From assembly GCF_001293775.1 (NCBI RefSeq), contig NZ_LGLN01000033.1, positions 201,808-257,585 on the forward strand: a stretch of DNA of 55,778 bases, given 5' to 3'. Below, piece by piece: positions 8,716-19,100 of this stretch. Position numbers and translations under genes: made by a program. The notes below the pieces were generated by a model, which saw only the letters and a program-made list of their open reading frames with translations, had not been told where the DNA came from and did not search any database. This DNA is from Pseudomonas syringae pv. cilantro. GTDB taxonomy: Bacteria; Pseudomonadota; Gammaproteobacteria; Pseudomonadales; Pseudomonadaceae. Position 1 is the first letter of the stretch; each line of letters starts with the position of its first letter.

Positions 8716-10407
8716 ATGAATGAAAACTTCTGGAAGGACAAGTACCCGTCCGGTATCCCCGTTGATATCAATCCCGATGAGTACCCCAATGTCCAGGCAG
8801 TCCTGAAGCAGTCCTGCGAGCGTTTCGCGGACAAGCCGGCATTCAGCAATCTGGGCAAGACCATCACGTATGGCGAGTTGTATGAGCTGTCCGGCGCGTT
8901 CGCGGCCTGGATTCAGCAGTACACCGACTTGCAGCCGGGCGACCGTATCGCCGTACAGCTACCCAATCTGTTGCAGTACCCGATCGCCGTTTTTGGTGCG
9001 ATTCGCGCCGGCTTGATCGTGGTCAACACCAACCCGCTGTACACCGCGCGGGAAATGGAACACCAGTTCAATGACTCCGGCGCCAAGGCGCTGGTGTGTC
9101 TGGCCAACATGGCGCATCTGGCTGAAAAAGTCGTGCCCAAGACCCAGGTCAAGACAGTGATCATCACGGAGGTGGCCGACCTGCTGTCGCCGCTCAAGCG
9201 CCTGCTGATCAACAGCGTCGTCAAGTACGTGAAAAAAATGGTCCCGGCCTACCACTTGCCGCAGGCTATCAAGTTCAACGACATACTCGCCAAGGGCCAT
9301 GGCCAGCCAGTGACCGAGGTCGCGCCCGCTGCCGCAGATATTGCAGTTCTGCAATACACCGGCGGGACGACCGGTATTGCCAAAGGGGCAATGCTGACCC
9401 ACCGCAATCTGATCGCCAACATGCTTCAATGCCGGGCTCTGATGGCTTCGAACCTCAACGAAGGTTGCGAAATTCTCATCACGCCGCTACCGCTGTATCA
9501 CATCTATGCCTTCACCTATCACTGCCTGGCAATGATGTTGCTCGGTAACCACAACGTTCTGATCAGCAACCCGCGCGACCTGCCTGCAATGGTCAAGGAA
9601 GTGTCGAAGTGGAAATTCACCGGCTTTGTCGGCCTCAATACACTGTTTGTGGCGCTGTGCAACAACGAAGGCTTCCGCAATCTTGATTTTTCCGCGCTGA
9701 AAATCACGCTGTCTGGCGGCATGGCCTTGCAACAGGCCGCCGCCGAGCGCTGGAAACAGGTCACCGACTGCCCGATCTGCGAAGGTTACGGCATGACCGA
9801 GACCAGCCCGGTGGCGACAGTCAACCCGATCCAGAACATCCAGATGGGCACCATCGGCATTCCGGTGCCCTCGACGCTGTGCAAAGTCATCGACGATGCG
9901 GGCAACGAGGTGGCGTTCGGCGAGCGCGGCGAACTGTGCGTCAAGGGGCCGCAAGTCATGAAAGGCTACTGGCAGCGCCAGGACGCCACCGACGAGATGC
10001 TCGATGCCGACGGCTGGCTCAAGACTGGCGATATCGCGATCATCCAGCCCGACGGCTACATCCGGATTGTCGATCGTAAGAAGGACATGATTCTGATCTC
10101 CGGTTTCAACGTTTACCCTAACGAACTGGAAGACGTACTCGCCACTCTGCCTGGCGTACTGCAATGCGCGGCAATCGGCATACCGGACGAGAAATCAGGG
10201 GAAAGCATCAAGGTCTTCGTCGTCGCAAGGCCCGGCGTGACGCTGACCAAAGAGAAAGTCATGGAACACATGCGCGCTAACCTGACCGGCTACAAGGTCC
10301 CGCGCAGTGTTGAATTCCGCGACGTCCTGCCCACCACTAACGTCGGCAAAATCCTGCGGCGCGAGTTGCGTGACGAGGAAATGAAGAAGCTGGGTGTGAA
10401 GAAGTAG
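8716..10407 (+). CDS. fadD1: Long-chain fatty acid-CoA ligase FadD1
   Basis: This is the second acyl-CoA synthetase of the tandem pair, 563 residues, and it aligns with FadD2 along its whole length. P-loop YTGGTTGIAKG is at 214-224, followed by EGYGMTETSP, GWLKTGD, DRKKDMILISGFNVYPNE and VGKILRREL with the catalytic Lys near 545. In P. aeruginosa FadD1 prefers longer chains and FadD2 shorter ones, as I recall; the sequence alone cannot confirm this here. A longer intergenic region than within an operon, plus an upstream palindrome, suggest its own regulated promoter. The C-terminus ends in a short lysine-rich tail (MKKLGVKK) absent from FadD2. Confidence 0.95.
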   Translation: MNENFWKDKYPSGIPVDINPDEYPNVQAVLKQSCERFADKPAFSNLGKTITYGELYELSGAFAAWIQQYTDLQPGDRIAVQLPNLLQYPIAVFGAIRAGLIVVNTNPLYTAREMEHQFNDSGAKALVCLANMAHLAEKVVPKTQVKTVIITEVADLLSPLKRLLINSVVKYVKKMVPAYHLPQAIKFNDILAKGHGQPVTEVAPAAADIAVLQYTGGTTGIAKGAMLTHRNLIANMLQCRALMASNLNEGCEILITPLPLYHIYAFTYHCLAMMLLGNHNVLISNPRDLPAMVKEVSKWKFTGFVGLNTLFVALCNNEGFRNLDFSALKITLSGGMALQQAAAERWKQVTDCPICEGYGMTETSPVATVNPIQNIQMGTIGIPVPSTLCKVIDDAGNEVAFGERGELCVKGPQVMKGYWQRQDATDEMLDADGWLKTGDIAIIQPDGYIRIVDRKKDMILISGFNVYPNELEDVLATLPGVLQCAAIGIPDEKSGESIKVFVVARPGVTLTKEKVMEHMRANLTGYKVPRSVEFRDVLPTTNVGKILRRELRDEEMKKLGVKK

Positions 10408-10494
10408 GTATTCGGTATCTCCCACGCTCCGTGCTTATCGTCTTACACACTTCCCGATGAGCACGGGAATCGGGGCTCGGACCACGATGATTAT

Positions 10495-10617
10495 CGTTCC
10501 AATGCTCCGCGTGGGAACGCCTTTCGTGACGCTCCGCGTCACAAGTCTGCGCTGCACCGCGCATTCAGGATCGGACGCAGAGCGTCCAGAAATGCGTTAC
10601 CACGCAGAGTGGTAACG
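10495..10617. repeat. Cluster of four small palindromes (intergenic repeat family)
   Basis: Four hairpins follow one another: CGTTCCAATGC-TCC-GCGTGGGAACG (10495-10519), GTGACGC-TCC-GCGTCAC (10526-10542), GGACGC-AGA-GCGTCC (10573-10587) and CGTTACCAC-GCAGA-GTGGTAACG (10595-10617). They share a GC-TCC-GC or GC-AGA-GC core, which are complements of each other. The same family recurs at 27211-27252. A partial REP-like motif (CGGTCGCTCCCACGA) lies at about 10661-10675. The whole 10408-10732 gap between fadD1 and hrpA is occupied by this material and holds no gene. Confidence 0.8.
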
Positions 10618-10732
10618 ATAGTCATCCGCTGAAGTAATACCACCCCGACCGATTAAGCACGGTCGCTCCCACGACCCACCGCAATCTGCGACAATCCGCA
10701 CCTGCCATTTGAAAAAAGACCCTGCACGCCTG

Positions 10733-13700
10733 ATGACCGACGAATCGCCCTCTATCGACCAACTCTTGAAAAACCTCGACCAAGCGATGATCAGCGAACG
10801 TCATCGTCTGCGCCGTCAGTTGCACGAGCTGCGCAAGAAGCCCGATGAGGCGAAGCTGGCGCAGTGGGTGGCGCGGGTTCAGGCGTCGTGCGCCCAGGTG
10901 ACGGCGCGGCGTGAGAGCGTGCCGGCGATTCGTTATGACGATAACCTGCCTATCGCCGCCAAGCGTGACGAAATCAAAGAAGCGCTGCTCAAGCATCAGG
11001 TGTTGATCATCGCCGGTGAAACCGGCTCGGGCAAAACCACCCAATTGCCGAAAATCTGCCTGGAAATCGGTCGCGGCCAGCATGGCCTGATCGGTCATAC
11101 CCAGCCGCGCCGGATCGCCGCACGCAGCGTGGCCAGTCGGGTCGCCGAGGAGATTGGCACACCGCTGGGCGCGCTGGTCGGTTATCAGGTGCGTTTCGAG
11201 GATCAAAGCGACAGCAATACCCTGATCAAACTGATGACCGACGGCATTCTGCTGGCTGAAACCCAGCATGACCGCTTTCTTGAACGCTACGACACGATCA
11301 TCGTCGACGAAGCCCACGAACGCAGCCTGAACATCGACTTCCTGCTGGGCTATCTGAAAACCCTGCTGCCACGTCGCCCGGACCTCAAGGTCATCATTAC
11401 CTCGGCCACCATCGACCTGCAGCGCTTTTCCGAGCATTTCAACGATGCGCCGGTGATCGAAGTGTCGGGTCGCACCTTCCCGGTGGACGTCTGGTATCGC
11501 CCGTTGACCAGTGAGCAGGACGAAGAGGGCAACAGCGTCGAAGACGATCTGACGGTCGATCAGGCGATTCTGGCCACGCTCGATGAACTGGCAGCCTTCG
11601 AACGCAGCGAGCGCAAGAGCCCCGGTGATGTGCTGGTGTTTCTGCCCGGCGAGCGCGAGATTCGCGATGCCGCCGAGGTGCTGCGCAAGGCTCAGCTCAG
11701 GCACACCGAGATTCTGCCGCTGTATGCACGCCTTTCGCCCGCCGAACAACAGCGCATCTTTCAGTCGCATCCCGGCCGTCGCGTGGTGCTGGCCACCAAC
11801 GTTGCGGAAACCTCGCTGACCGTGCCGGGTATCCGTTACGTGATCGATACCGGGACGGCGCGCATCAGTCGCTACAGCTATCGCGCCAAGGTTCAGCGTC
11901 TGCCGATCGAAGCCGTTTCCCAGGCCAGCGCCAACCAGCGTAAAGGCCGTTGCGGGCGGGTCGAGCCAGGTCTGTGCGTGCGCCTGTACAGCGAAGAGGA
12001 TTTCAACGGTCGTCCCGAGTTCACCGATCCCGAGATTCTGCGCACCAACCTGGCGGCAGTGATCCTGCAGATGCTGCATCTGCGATTGGGTGAGATCACC
12101 GATTTTCCGTTCATCGAGCCGCCCGACGGCAAGGCGATCAGCGATGGTTTCAACTTGTTGCAGGAACTGTCGGCGGTCAATCGCGAGAATCAGCTGACCC
12201 CGCTGGGTCGCCAACTGGCGCGCCTGCCGGTCGATCCGCGCATGGGGCGCATGCTGCTGGAAGCGGCGCAACAGGGCAGCCTGCAAGAAGTGCTGATCGT
12301 CGCCAGCGCCATGTCGGTGCAAGACGTGCGCGAGCGGCCGCCCGAACGCCAGCAGGCGGCGGATCAGGCCCACGCGCAATGGAAGGATGCCGACTCGGAT
12401 TTTGCCGGGCTGGTCAATCTGTGGCGCGGCTTCGAAGAGCAGCGCCAGACGCTGACAGCCAGCCCGTTGCGCAACTGGTGTCGGCGTAACTTTCTGAATT
12501 ACCTGCGCCTGCGCGAATGGCGTGATTCCCATCGGCAACTGAGCCTGATCTGTCGCGACCTGCAACTGACGGTCAACAAGGAGCCGGCGGACTACCCGAA
12601 ATTCCACAAGGCCATTCTGTCTGGCCTGCTTAGCCAGATCGGGCAAAAAGCCGACGAGGGCGATTATCTGGGGGCCCGTCAGCGACGCTTCTGGATTCAC
12701 CCGTCTTCCGGGCTGGGCAAGAAGCGTCCGCAGTGGCTGATGACTGCCGAATTGGTCGAGACCACCAAACTGTACGCGCGCATGGTCGCGAAGATCGATT
12801 CAGACTGGATCGAGCCGCTGGCCGGGCACCTGATCAAAAAGAACCATTTCGAGCCGCACTGGGAGAAGAAGCGCGGGCAGGTGGTTGCGTTCGAGCAGAT
12901 CACCCTGTTCGGCCTGATCGTGGTCGGTCGTCGTCCGGTGCATTACGGGCCCATCGATCCGGTGATATCGCGCGAGCTGTTCATTCGTGAAGGGCTGGTG
13001 CGTGGCGATATCCTGTCCCGGGCCAAGTGCCTGAGCGCCAATACCCGCTTGCTGGAACAGCTCGACGAGCTGGAAGCCAAGGCTCGTCGGCGCGATATTC
13101 TGGCTGACGAAGACACCCTGTACAGCTTTTATGAAGCACGCATTCCGGCCGAGATTCATCAGACGGCCACCTTCGACAGCTGGTACAAGACCGAGAGCCA
13201 GAAAAACCCGCAACTGCTGATCATGCGCGAAGAAGACGTGCTGGCCCGCGAAGCCAGTGAAGTCACCGCAGCCCAGTACCCGGACACCTTGAGCCTGGGT
13301 GATCTGAGCCTGTCGCTGAGTTATCACTTCGAGCCCAATCATCCGCGCGACGGCGTGACCCTGCGGGTGCCGGCGCCTTTGCTGTTGTCGCTGCCCGCCG
13401 AGCGTCTTGAATGGCTGGTGCCGGGCTTGCTGGAGACCAAGTGCATTGCGCTGGTCCGCAACCTGCCCAAAGCCGTGCGCAAGAACTTCGTGCCGGTTCC
13501 GGACTTTATCAAGGCGGCCCTGCAACGCATCACTTTCGCTGAAGGCTCGTTACCGCAAGCGCTGGGCCGCGAGCTGCTGCGCATGACCGGCGCGCGAGTC
13601 AGCGACGAAGCCTGGGCCGAGGCGGCGCAACAGCTTGAAGGCCATCTGAAGATGAATCTGGAAATCGTCGACGGTCACGGCAAGTTTCTCGGCGAAGGGC

Positions 13701-14644
13701 GTGATTTGGCCGAGCTGACGGCGCGTTTCGCGCAAGCGAGCCAGGCGGCGCTGGCAGTGCCGCATAGCGCGAAACATCAGCAGCCGGTGGAGGCCAAGGT
13801 CTTCGCCCCGGTGGCGCAGAAGACGCAGCAAAACATTGCCGGGCTGTCGATGACGGTCTATCCGGCACTGGTCGAAGAGGGCGGAACGGTCAAGGAAGGT
13901 CGTTTCTCCACTCAGGCCGAAGCCGAGTATCAGCATCGGCGTGCCTTGCAGCGCTTGTTATTGCAGCAACTGGCCGAGCCTGCGAAGTTCTTGCGCAACA
14001 AGCTGCCGGGGCAGACCGAGCTGGCCCTGCTGTATCGCGAGCTGGGGCGTATCGATGCGCTGATCGAAGACATTCTGCTGGCCAGTCTCGACAGTTGCGT
14101 GCTGGAAGGTGAAGCCGAACTGCCGCGCGACGGTGCCGGCTTGCTGTCGCTGGCCGAGCGCAAGCGTGCTGACTGGACCGAGCATGCCGAGCGGCTGGCG
14201 AAGCTGACCCTGGAAATCCTCACGCTGTGGCACGGTTTGCAAAAGCGCTTCAAGGGCAAGATTGACCTGGCCCAGGCGGTGGCCCTGAACGATATCAAGG
14301 CGCAGCTCGGCAAGCTGGTGTATCCCGGTTTTGTCCGCGAAACACCGGCGGTCTGGCTCAAGGAGTTGCCGCGCTATCTCAGGGCTATCGAAATGCGTCT
14401 GGAAAAACTGCCCGGTCAGGTGCAGAAGGACCGGGTCTGGAGCATCGAGCTGGCGGGCCTCTGGGCGCAATACCAGGCGCGCGCCGACAAGCATGCTCAG
14501 GAAGGCAAGCGCGACCCGGAACTGGCGCTGTATCGCTGGTGGATGGAAGAGTACCGCGTGTCGCTGTTCGCCCAGCAGTTGGGCACCCGAATGCCGGTGT
14601 CTGACAAACGGTTGAGCAAGCAGTGGAGTCAGGTAGAGGGCTGA
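10733..14644 (+). CDS. hrpA: ATP-dependent RNA helicase HrpA (DEAH box)
   Basis: This is a DEAH/RHA-family helicase of 1303 residues, essentially the length of E. coli HrpA (1300). Motif I GETGSGKT is at 95-102, DEAH at 192-195, SAT at 224-226 and QRKGRCGR (motif VI) near 405. These are followed by the helicase-associated and OB-like domains and the long DUF3418 C-terminal region. It acts in the cytoplasm on mRNA and stalled ribosomes. The ATG at 10733 (MTDESPSIDQ) is preferred to an upstream TTG. It should not be confused with the type III pilus gene that shares the name hrpA in P. syringae. An 8-bp hairpin (14677-14707) follows the gene without a T tail. Confidence 0.96.
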   Translation: MTDESPSIDQLLKNLDQAMISERHRLRRQLHELRKKPDEAKLAQWVARVQASCAQVTARRESVPAIRYDDNLPIAAKRDEIKEALLKHQVLIIAGETGSGKTTQLPKICLEIGRGQHGLIGHTQPRRIAARSVASRVAEEIGTPLGALVGYQVRFEDQSDSNTLIKLMTDGILLAETQHDRFLERYDTIIVDEAHERSLNIDFLLGYLKTLLPRRPDLKVIITSATIDLQRFSEHFNDAPVIEVSGRTFPVDVWYRPLTSEQDEEGNSVEDDLTVDQAILATLDELAAFERSERKSPGDVLVFLPGEREIRDAAEVLRKAQLRHTEILPLYARLSPAEQQRIFQSHPGRRVVLATNVAETSLTVPGIRYVIDTGTARISRYSYRAKVQRLPIEAVSQASANQRKGRCGRVEPGLCVRLYSEEDFNGRPEFTDPEILRTNLAAVILQMLHLRLGEITDFPFIEPPDGKAISDGFNLLQELSAVNRENQLTPLGRQLARLPVDPRMGRMLLEAAQQGSLQEVLIVASAMSVQDVRERPPERQQAADQAHAQWKDADSDFAGLVNLWRGFEEQRQTLTASPLRNWCRRNFLNYLRLREWRDSHRQLSLICRDLQLTVNKEPADYPKFHKAILSGLLSQIGQKADEGDYLGARQRRFWIHPSSGLGKKRPQWLMTAELVETTKLYARMVAKIDSDWIEPLAGHLIKKNHFEPHWEKKRGQVVAFEQITLFGLIVVGRRPVHYGPIDPVISRELFIREGLVRGDILSRAKCLSANTRLLEQLDELEAKARRRDILADEDTLYSFYEARIPAEIHQTATFDSWYKTESQKNPQLLIMREEDVLAREASEVTAAQYPDTLSLGDLSLSLSYHFEPNHPRDGVTLRVPAPLLLSLPAERLEWLVPGLLETKCIALVRNLPKAVRKNFVPVPDFIKAALQRITFAEGSLPQALGRELLRMTGARVSDEAWAEAAQQLEGHLKMNLEIVDGHGKFLGEGRDLAELTARFAQASQAALAVPHSAKHQQPVEAKVFAPVAQKTQQNIAGLSMTVYPALVEEGGTVKEGRFSTQAEAEYQHRRALQRLLLQQLAEPAKFLRNKLPGQTELALLYRELGRIDALIEDILLASLDSCVLEGEAELPRDGAGLLSLAERKRADWTEHAERLAKLTLEILTLWHGLQKRFKGKIDLAQAVALNDIKAQLGKLVYPGFVRETPAVWLKELPRYLRAIEMRLEKLPGQVQKDRVWSIELAGLWAQYQARADKHAQEGKRDPELALYRWWMEEYRVSLFAQQLGTRMPVSDKRLSKQWSQVEG

Positions 14645-14885
14645 TGTTGCGCCACCGGTCAGCGGTTTAGCGGATGGCTATCGGGGCTATATTCATTGGC
14701 CGATAGCGCTAAAACCGGGCTGTATGGCACACTCCGCGCCTGTCTTCACCGTGTCATGAAATGCTGCTCGTTGTTGTGAGCCGCTTTTACATTTGCACTG
14801 GCGTGTGGGCCCCGACAAAGCGCGGGCCTTCGCATGCCGTGCCTGAGCAGGTCATTACCTGCAACTCAATAAAAGAGGAACGACC

Positions 14886-16007
14886 GTGCACAACGTCGTC
14901 ATCAGCGGCACAGGCCTGTTTACCCCGGCCAACAGCATTTCCAACGAAGAGCTGGTGCAGTCTTTCAATGGCTGGGTTGCACAGTTCAACAGCGAGAACG
15001 CAGCGGCCATCGAGCGCGGTGAAGTGCAAGCGCTCAGCGAATCCAGCGCCGCGTTCATCGAGAAGGCGTCGGGCATCAAAAGCCGCTTCGTGATGGACAA
15101 GCAGGGGATTCTCGACCCGCAGCGCATGAGGCCCAACCTGCCGGAACGCAGCAATGACGAATGGTCGATCCTCTGCCAGATGGGGGTTGCAGCCGCCGAG
15201 CAGGCGTTGCAGCGTGCAGGCAAAACGGCTGCAGACATCGATGGCGTGATTGTCGCTTGCTCCAACCTGCAACGGGCCTATCCGGCAATCTCCATCGAGA
15301 TTCAGGAAGCGCTGGGGATCGCAGGCTACGGTTTCGACATGAACGTGGCCTGTTCGTCGGCAACCTTCGGTATTCAGGCTGCCTGCAACAGCGTGCAGCT
15401 TGGCCAGGCGCGCGCCATGCTGGTGATCAGCCCGGAGATCTGCACCGCGCATTTGAATTTCCGTGACCGCGACAGCCATTTCATCTTCGGTGATGGTGCG
15501 ACCGCAGTCGTGGTCGAGCGGGCCGACCTTGCTACCTCGCCTTACCAGTTTGATATCGTCAGCACCCGTTTGCTGACCAAATTCTCCAACAACATCCGCA
15601 ACAACTTCGGCTTCCTCAACCGCACCTCGGATCAGGGCCAGAATGCACCGGACAAGCTGTTCGTGCAGGAAGGGCGCAAGGTGTTTCGTGAGGTGTGCCC
15701 GATGGTGGCCGAGCTGGTCAGTGCGCATTTGCAGGACAACGGCATCAACATCAGTGACGTGAAGCGCTTCTGGCTGCATCAGGCCAACCTGAGCATGAAC
15801 CACCTGATCACCAAGAAGCTGCTGGGCCGTGATGCCAGCATCGAAGAGGCGCCGGTCATTCTCGACACTTATGGCAACACCAGTTCGGCCGGTTCGGTCA
15901 TTGCGTTTCACACCTATCAGGACGATCTGCCCAAAGGCGCGCTGGCGGTGCTCAGTTCGTTCGGCGCAGGTTATTCGATCGGCAGCGTGATTCTACGCAA
16001 ACGCTGA
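14886..16007 (+). CDS. Beta-ketoacyl-ACP synthase III-like enzyme (PA3286 type)
   Basis: This is a thiolase-fold KAS III of 373 residues. The Cys-His-Asn triad is intact: Cys156 (NVACSSATFG), His298 (WLHQANLSMN) and Asn331 (YGNTSSAGS). The start is a GTG preceded by AGAGGA about 6 bases upstream. The closest remembered relative is PAO1 PA3286, reported to condense octanoyl-CoA from beta-oxidation with malonyl-ACP and so shunt degradation products into fatty acid synthesis. Its position near fadD1/fadD2 and the helicase matches PAO1. It is shorter than the FabY class (about 630 residues) and so is not FabY. The shunt role is inferred by homology; substrate chain length cannot be read from sequence. 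Confidence 0.88.
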   Translation: MHNVVISGTGLFTPANSISNEELVQSFNGWVAQFNSENAAAIERGEVQALSESSAAFIEKASGIKSRFVMDKQGILDPQRMRPNLPERSNDEWSILCQMGVAAAEQALQRAGKTAADIDGVIVACSNLQRAYPAISIEIQEALGIAGYGFDMNVACSSATFGIQAACNSVQLGQARAMLVISPEICTAHLNFRDRDSHFIFGDGATAVVVERADLATSPYQFDIVSTRLLTKFSNNIRNNFGFLNRTSDQGQNAPDKLFVQEGRKVFREVCPMVAELVSAHLQDNGINISDVKRFWLHQANLSMNHLITKKLLGRDASIEEAPVILDTYGNTSSAGSVIAFHTYQDDLPKGALAVLSSFGAGYSIGSVILRKR

Positions 16008-16022
16008 GTGCGCCCGACCATT

Positions 16023-16093
16023 AGCGCTCCAGGGTCTGTTCCCGTTTCATCGCGGCCGCGATGAAACGGGAGCAGACCCTGGCAAAGAGCGCT
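16023..16093. repeat. Long near-perfect inverted repeat (27-bp arms, no loop)
   Basis: Arms 16029-16055 and 16056-16082 are reverse complements over 27 bases with a single T/G wobble. They read CCAGGGTCTG...CATCGCGG outward in. AGCGCT lies outside each arm (16023-16028 and 16088-16093). It starts 22 bases after the stop of the KAS III gene and has no T tail. It could terminate transcription by its very strong stem, or be a small intergenic mobile palindrome. In the 16008-16182 gap I see no hrp box ahead of the next gene. Confidence 0.85.
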
Positions 16094-16182
16094 ACCGGTC
16101 ATGTCATATCCCGCTATGTCACATGCACCCCTTCGGGTCGCTATCGTATGGGCTTTTCACGAAGCTATCGCCGGTATCGATC

Positions 16183-19100
16183 ATGTTCTCTGTCAACATC
16201 GCACCTGAAACGCAGGCAGCGCCTGCTACGCAGCTTCCCGCACAGCAACTCGACGCTGCGCCCTTCGAAGCCGACCATCCCAACGCCCAATTCATCCGTG
16301 ACAATCTGCCGGCCTGGTATCTGAACGCACCGGCAGCGTTGCGTCAGGCCCTGCACGCCAGCCAGCAAAACAGCATGCGCTCCTGGCATGTGCTGGAGCC
16401 CATCCGTAATCGCCTGATATCGGCGCAGAAATTTGCCGCTCCGCTGCTGTCGCAGGCGTTCTCCGAGCGCTTCAAACTCGCATTGGACGTTGAAGCCTTC
16501 CAGTTGATGACCTGGCGTTACGACAGTGCCTGGAAGCCTGCGCCCCTTGAACAGACACTTTTGCAGGCCGCCTTGCAGAACTTTGCGAGCAGCAATCGAA
16601 GCCGGTTCGATCCTTATTCGGCAATTCTGCGCACAGGTGGCTTGCGGTACTGGCTGATCGACAGCGCTGAACGAAGGTACAAGGTCGAATACAAGGACCG
16701 CCTCAATATCAACCTCGAACAGTTCGCTGATTTTTGCCACGACCTGGATCTGGGTGCCCGTTATCAGACTCATCTGAACAGCATATTCAAGCCTTCCACG
16801 CCCGATGCTGCAAAAGCGGTTGCGGCTGCTTTCATCGGCTGTGAGCGTGATGCTGTCGAGGTGCTCGCGCACACTGCCATGATGAAAGGTGACATTACCG
16901 AGGCGGCTTATCAGATGCTGCTGAACATGGTGAAACCTGCCGATCCGCGACGCTGGGATGGCAAAGGCCTGCGTTACTGTCAGTTGCACATGCTCGATAC
17001 CTACGCTTTTTCGGGCTGCCTTTTACACGGTGCCCTGCTGATTCAGCAGAATCTTCCCGACCCGGACAGCGGGCCTTGCGTTGTCTATCTGCCGTCGGAG
17101 CCCTCACACCCGATCAAGCAGTACGCGTCGCTGCAGGCCCTCAACGCCAGCCTCGTGCAAGCGCTCGACAGCGAAGGTTATCGGCGCTATTTCAGCCGTT
17201 TCATCAGCCTGAGCCAAAGTCCGGAGTTCTTTTCCAGGCTGAAATCGCGGCTCTATCCCGCCCCGGCGCACACGCTGGACGTCAACGCCGACCTGCTGTT
17301 GCAGACCCAGCCCTTTTCGAAGCCGCCCTGCGAGCTGCTTTACGAACATTTGCTGGCTAAAACCTATGGCGATTCACGGGCCATTGCGGTGCCGTCTGCG
17401 CAGGCGGATCAACAAGCCCGTGATGTCCTGCTTGAAAGCCTGAAAGATAACGGCATGAACGTACTCAACGCGGCCGGGCTGTTTGTGCCGGTGCTGGGCG
17501 AAGTCATGGCCGTGGTTGCGATCTATCAGCTTGCCAGTGCAGCCTTCGTGGCCTACGAAGACTGGACCCACGGTGAAGTGGAAGAGGCGATGCAACACAT
17601 TTACGACATCGGCGAAAACGTTGCTCAGATGCTGGTCCTGGGAAGTGTCGCGGGCGCAGTGGCGCGCCTTGAACCGTCGATGTTCATTGAAAGCCTGGTG
17701 CAAAAGAGGGTGGACGGATCGATCCGTCTTGGAAAACCTTCGGTCAAGGCTTTTGCGGATACGGTCAGCCTGCCTGAGGGGCTGGCCGTCAATGCCTTGG
17801 GGCTCTACGAGTTTGACGGCAAGACCTGGCTGCCTCTGGACGGCAAGCTGTATCGCGTCGAAGCGGATGCGGCCGGTGTCAACTGGCGTATCAAGCACCC
17901 GGTGGATGAGCGTTCATACGCGCCCAAGCTGAAACACAATGGTGCCGGCATCTGGCACCACGAATGGGAAAATCCTATGGGCTGGGATGAAGTCAAGGCG
18001 TTCCGGCGCCTGAGCCCGGCCTGTGATGCCTTTACCGAGGACGAAATCCACAAAGTCATGCGCATTACCGGCACCAGTGAAGGTGTGTTGCGCCAGATAC
18101 ACGTCGAAAGCCTGCAGCCTCCAGCCCTGTTGAACGATGCCATCCAGCGCGTGGGGATCGAGCGGGAGCTGCAAGGCTGCATTGAGGCACTCAAGGCCGA
18201 CGACCTGCCGGAAGTCTCGGTCGCGCACATCCAGCCATGGATGAAGCTGCTGGCTTCGTCGCCGCGCTGGCGAACGGATCGGGGGTTGTTGCTGGTCGAT
18301 GCTGACGGGAACATGCTCGATGCCTGGAACGCAGGCTCGCAGATGACGCTTTCGTCTCATGCGGTGGGGCCGACAGGCAACTTGACCCAGGTGCTGGAGC
18401 AATTGCTGGAAGGGTTGACACCCGATGAAAACACGCTTCTGACCGGCACCGGCAGCACAGACAAAACCGCTCGGGTTCAAGGCTTGAAGCATCATCTGGC
18501 CAGCTACGCTGAGCGTCATGTGGAGCAACTGCTTGCCGGTGTTCAGGCACTGGAGAATCGCAGCAGCGATCCGCTTGTCGAACTGCTCCAGCGCGACTTT
18601 GGCAGACTGCCGGACAGCGTCGCCCTTGAGCTCGTCAGCATGGCGAGTGACGCTGACAAAGCATGGATGACTTCAGAGAAACGAATCCCTCTGGAGCTCG
18701 CCGAGCACGCTCGAGAGTATCAGCAGCAACTGAGGATAAACCGCGCTATCGAGGGTTTCTATCGCAATTCGACCGACAATCCCGACACTTATGTTGCAGG
18801 GCTTGGTCTGTTGCGAGACCTGCCGGGCTGGCGCGGTGATATTTCCATCGATCTGCTCAAGGACACGCTGGAAGGGGATGAAATCGCGAACCTTGAAAGC
18901 ACCCAGGCCGGCGCCGTGCACCGGATTCTGGTCAGCACCGGGGAGGGGTTTCAGCGCTTCAGCCACTCGGGCGATTCCATCGGCGACGCCGATCAGCCTT
19001 TTTTCAGTGCCCTGCTGGACACCCTTACTGATGAGGCGCGCATCAATCTCGAGTTGCCGCTGAATGCGGACGCGGAGCAACTGCGCAGTCTGTCCGGGCG

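Noticed and set aside
10622..12700. Long open frame on the strand opposite the helicase gene; similar ones opposite psmE (30549-32192) and tarD (39780-40883)
   Set aside because: They lie wholly over strongly supported genes, have no ribosome sites or family motifs, and arise from the high-GC codon pattern.
10733..14644. hrpA as the type III pilus gene
   Set aside because: The product is a 1303-residue DEAH helicase; only the name is shared with the small pilin.
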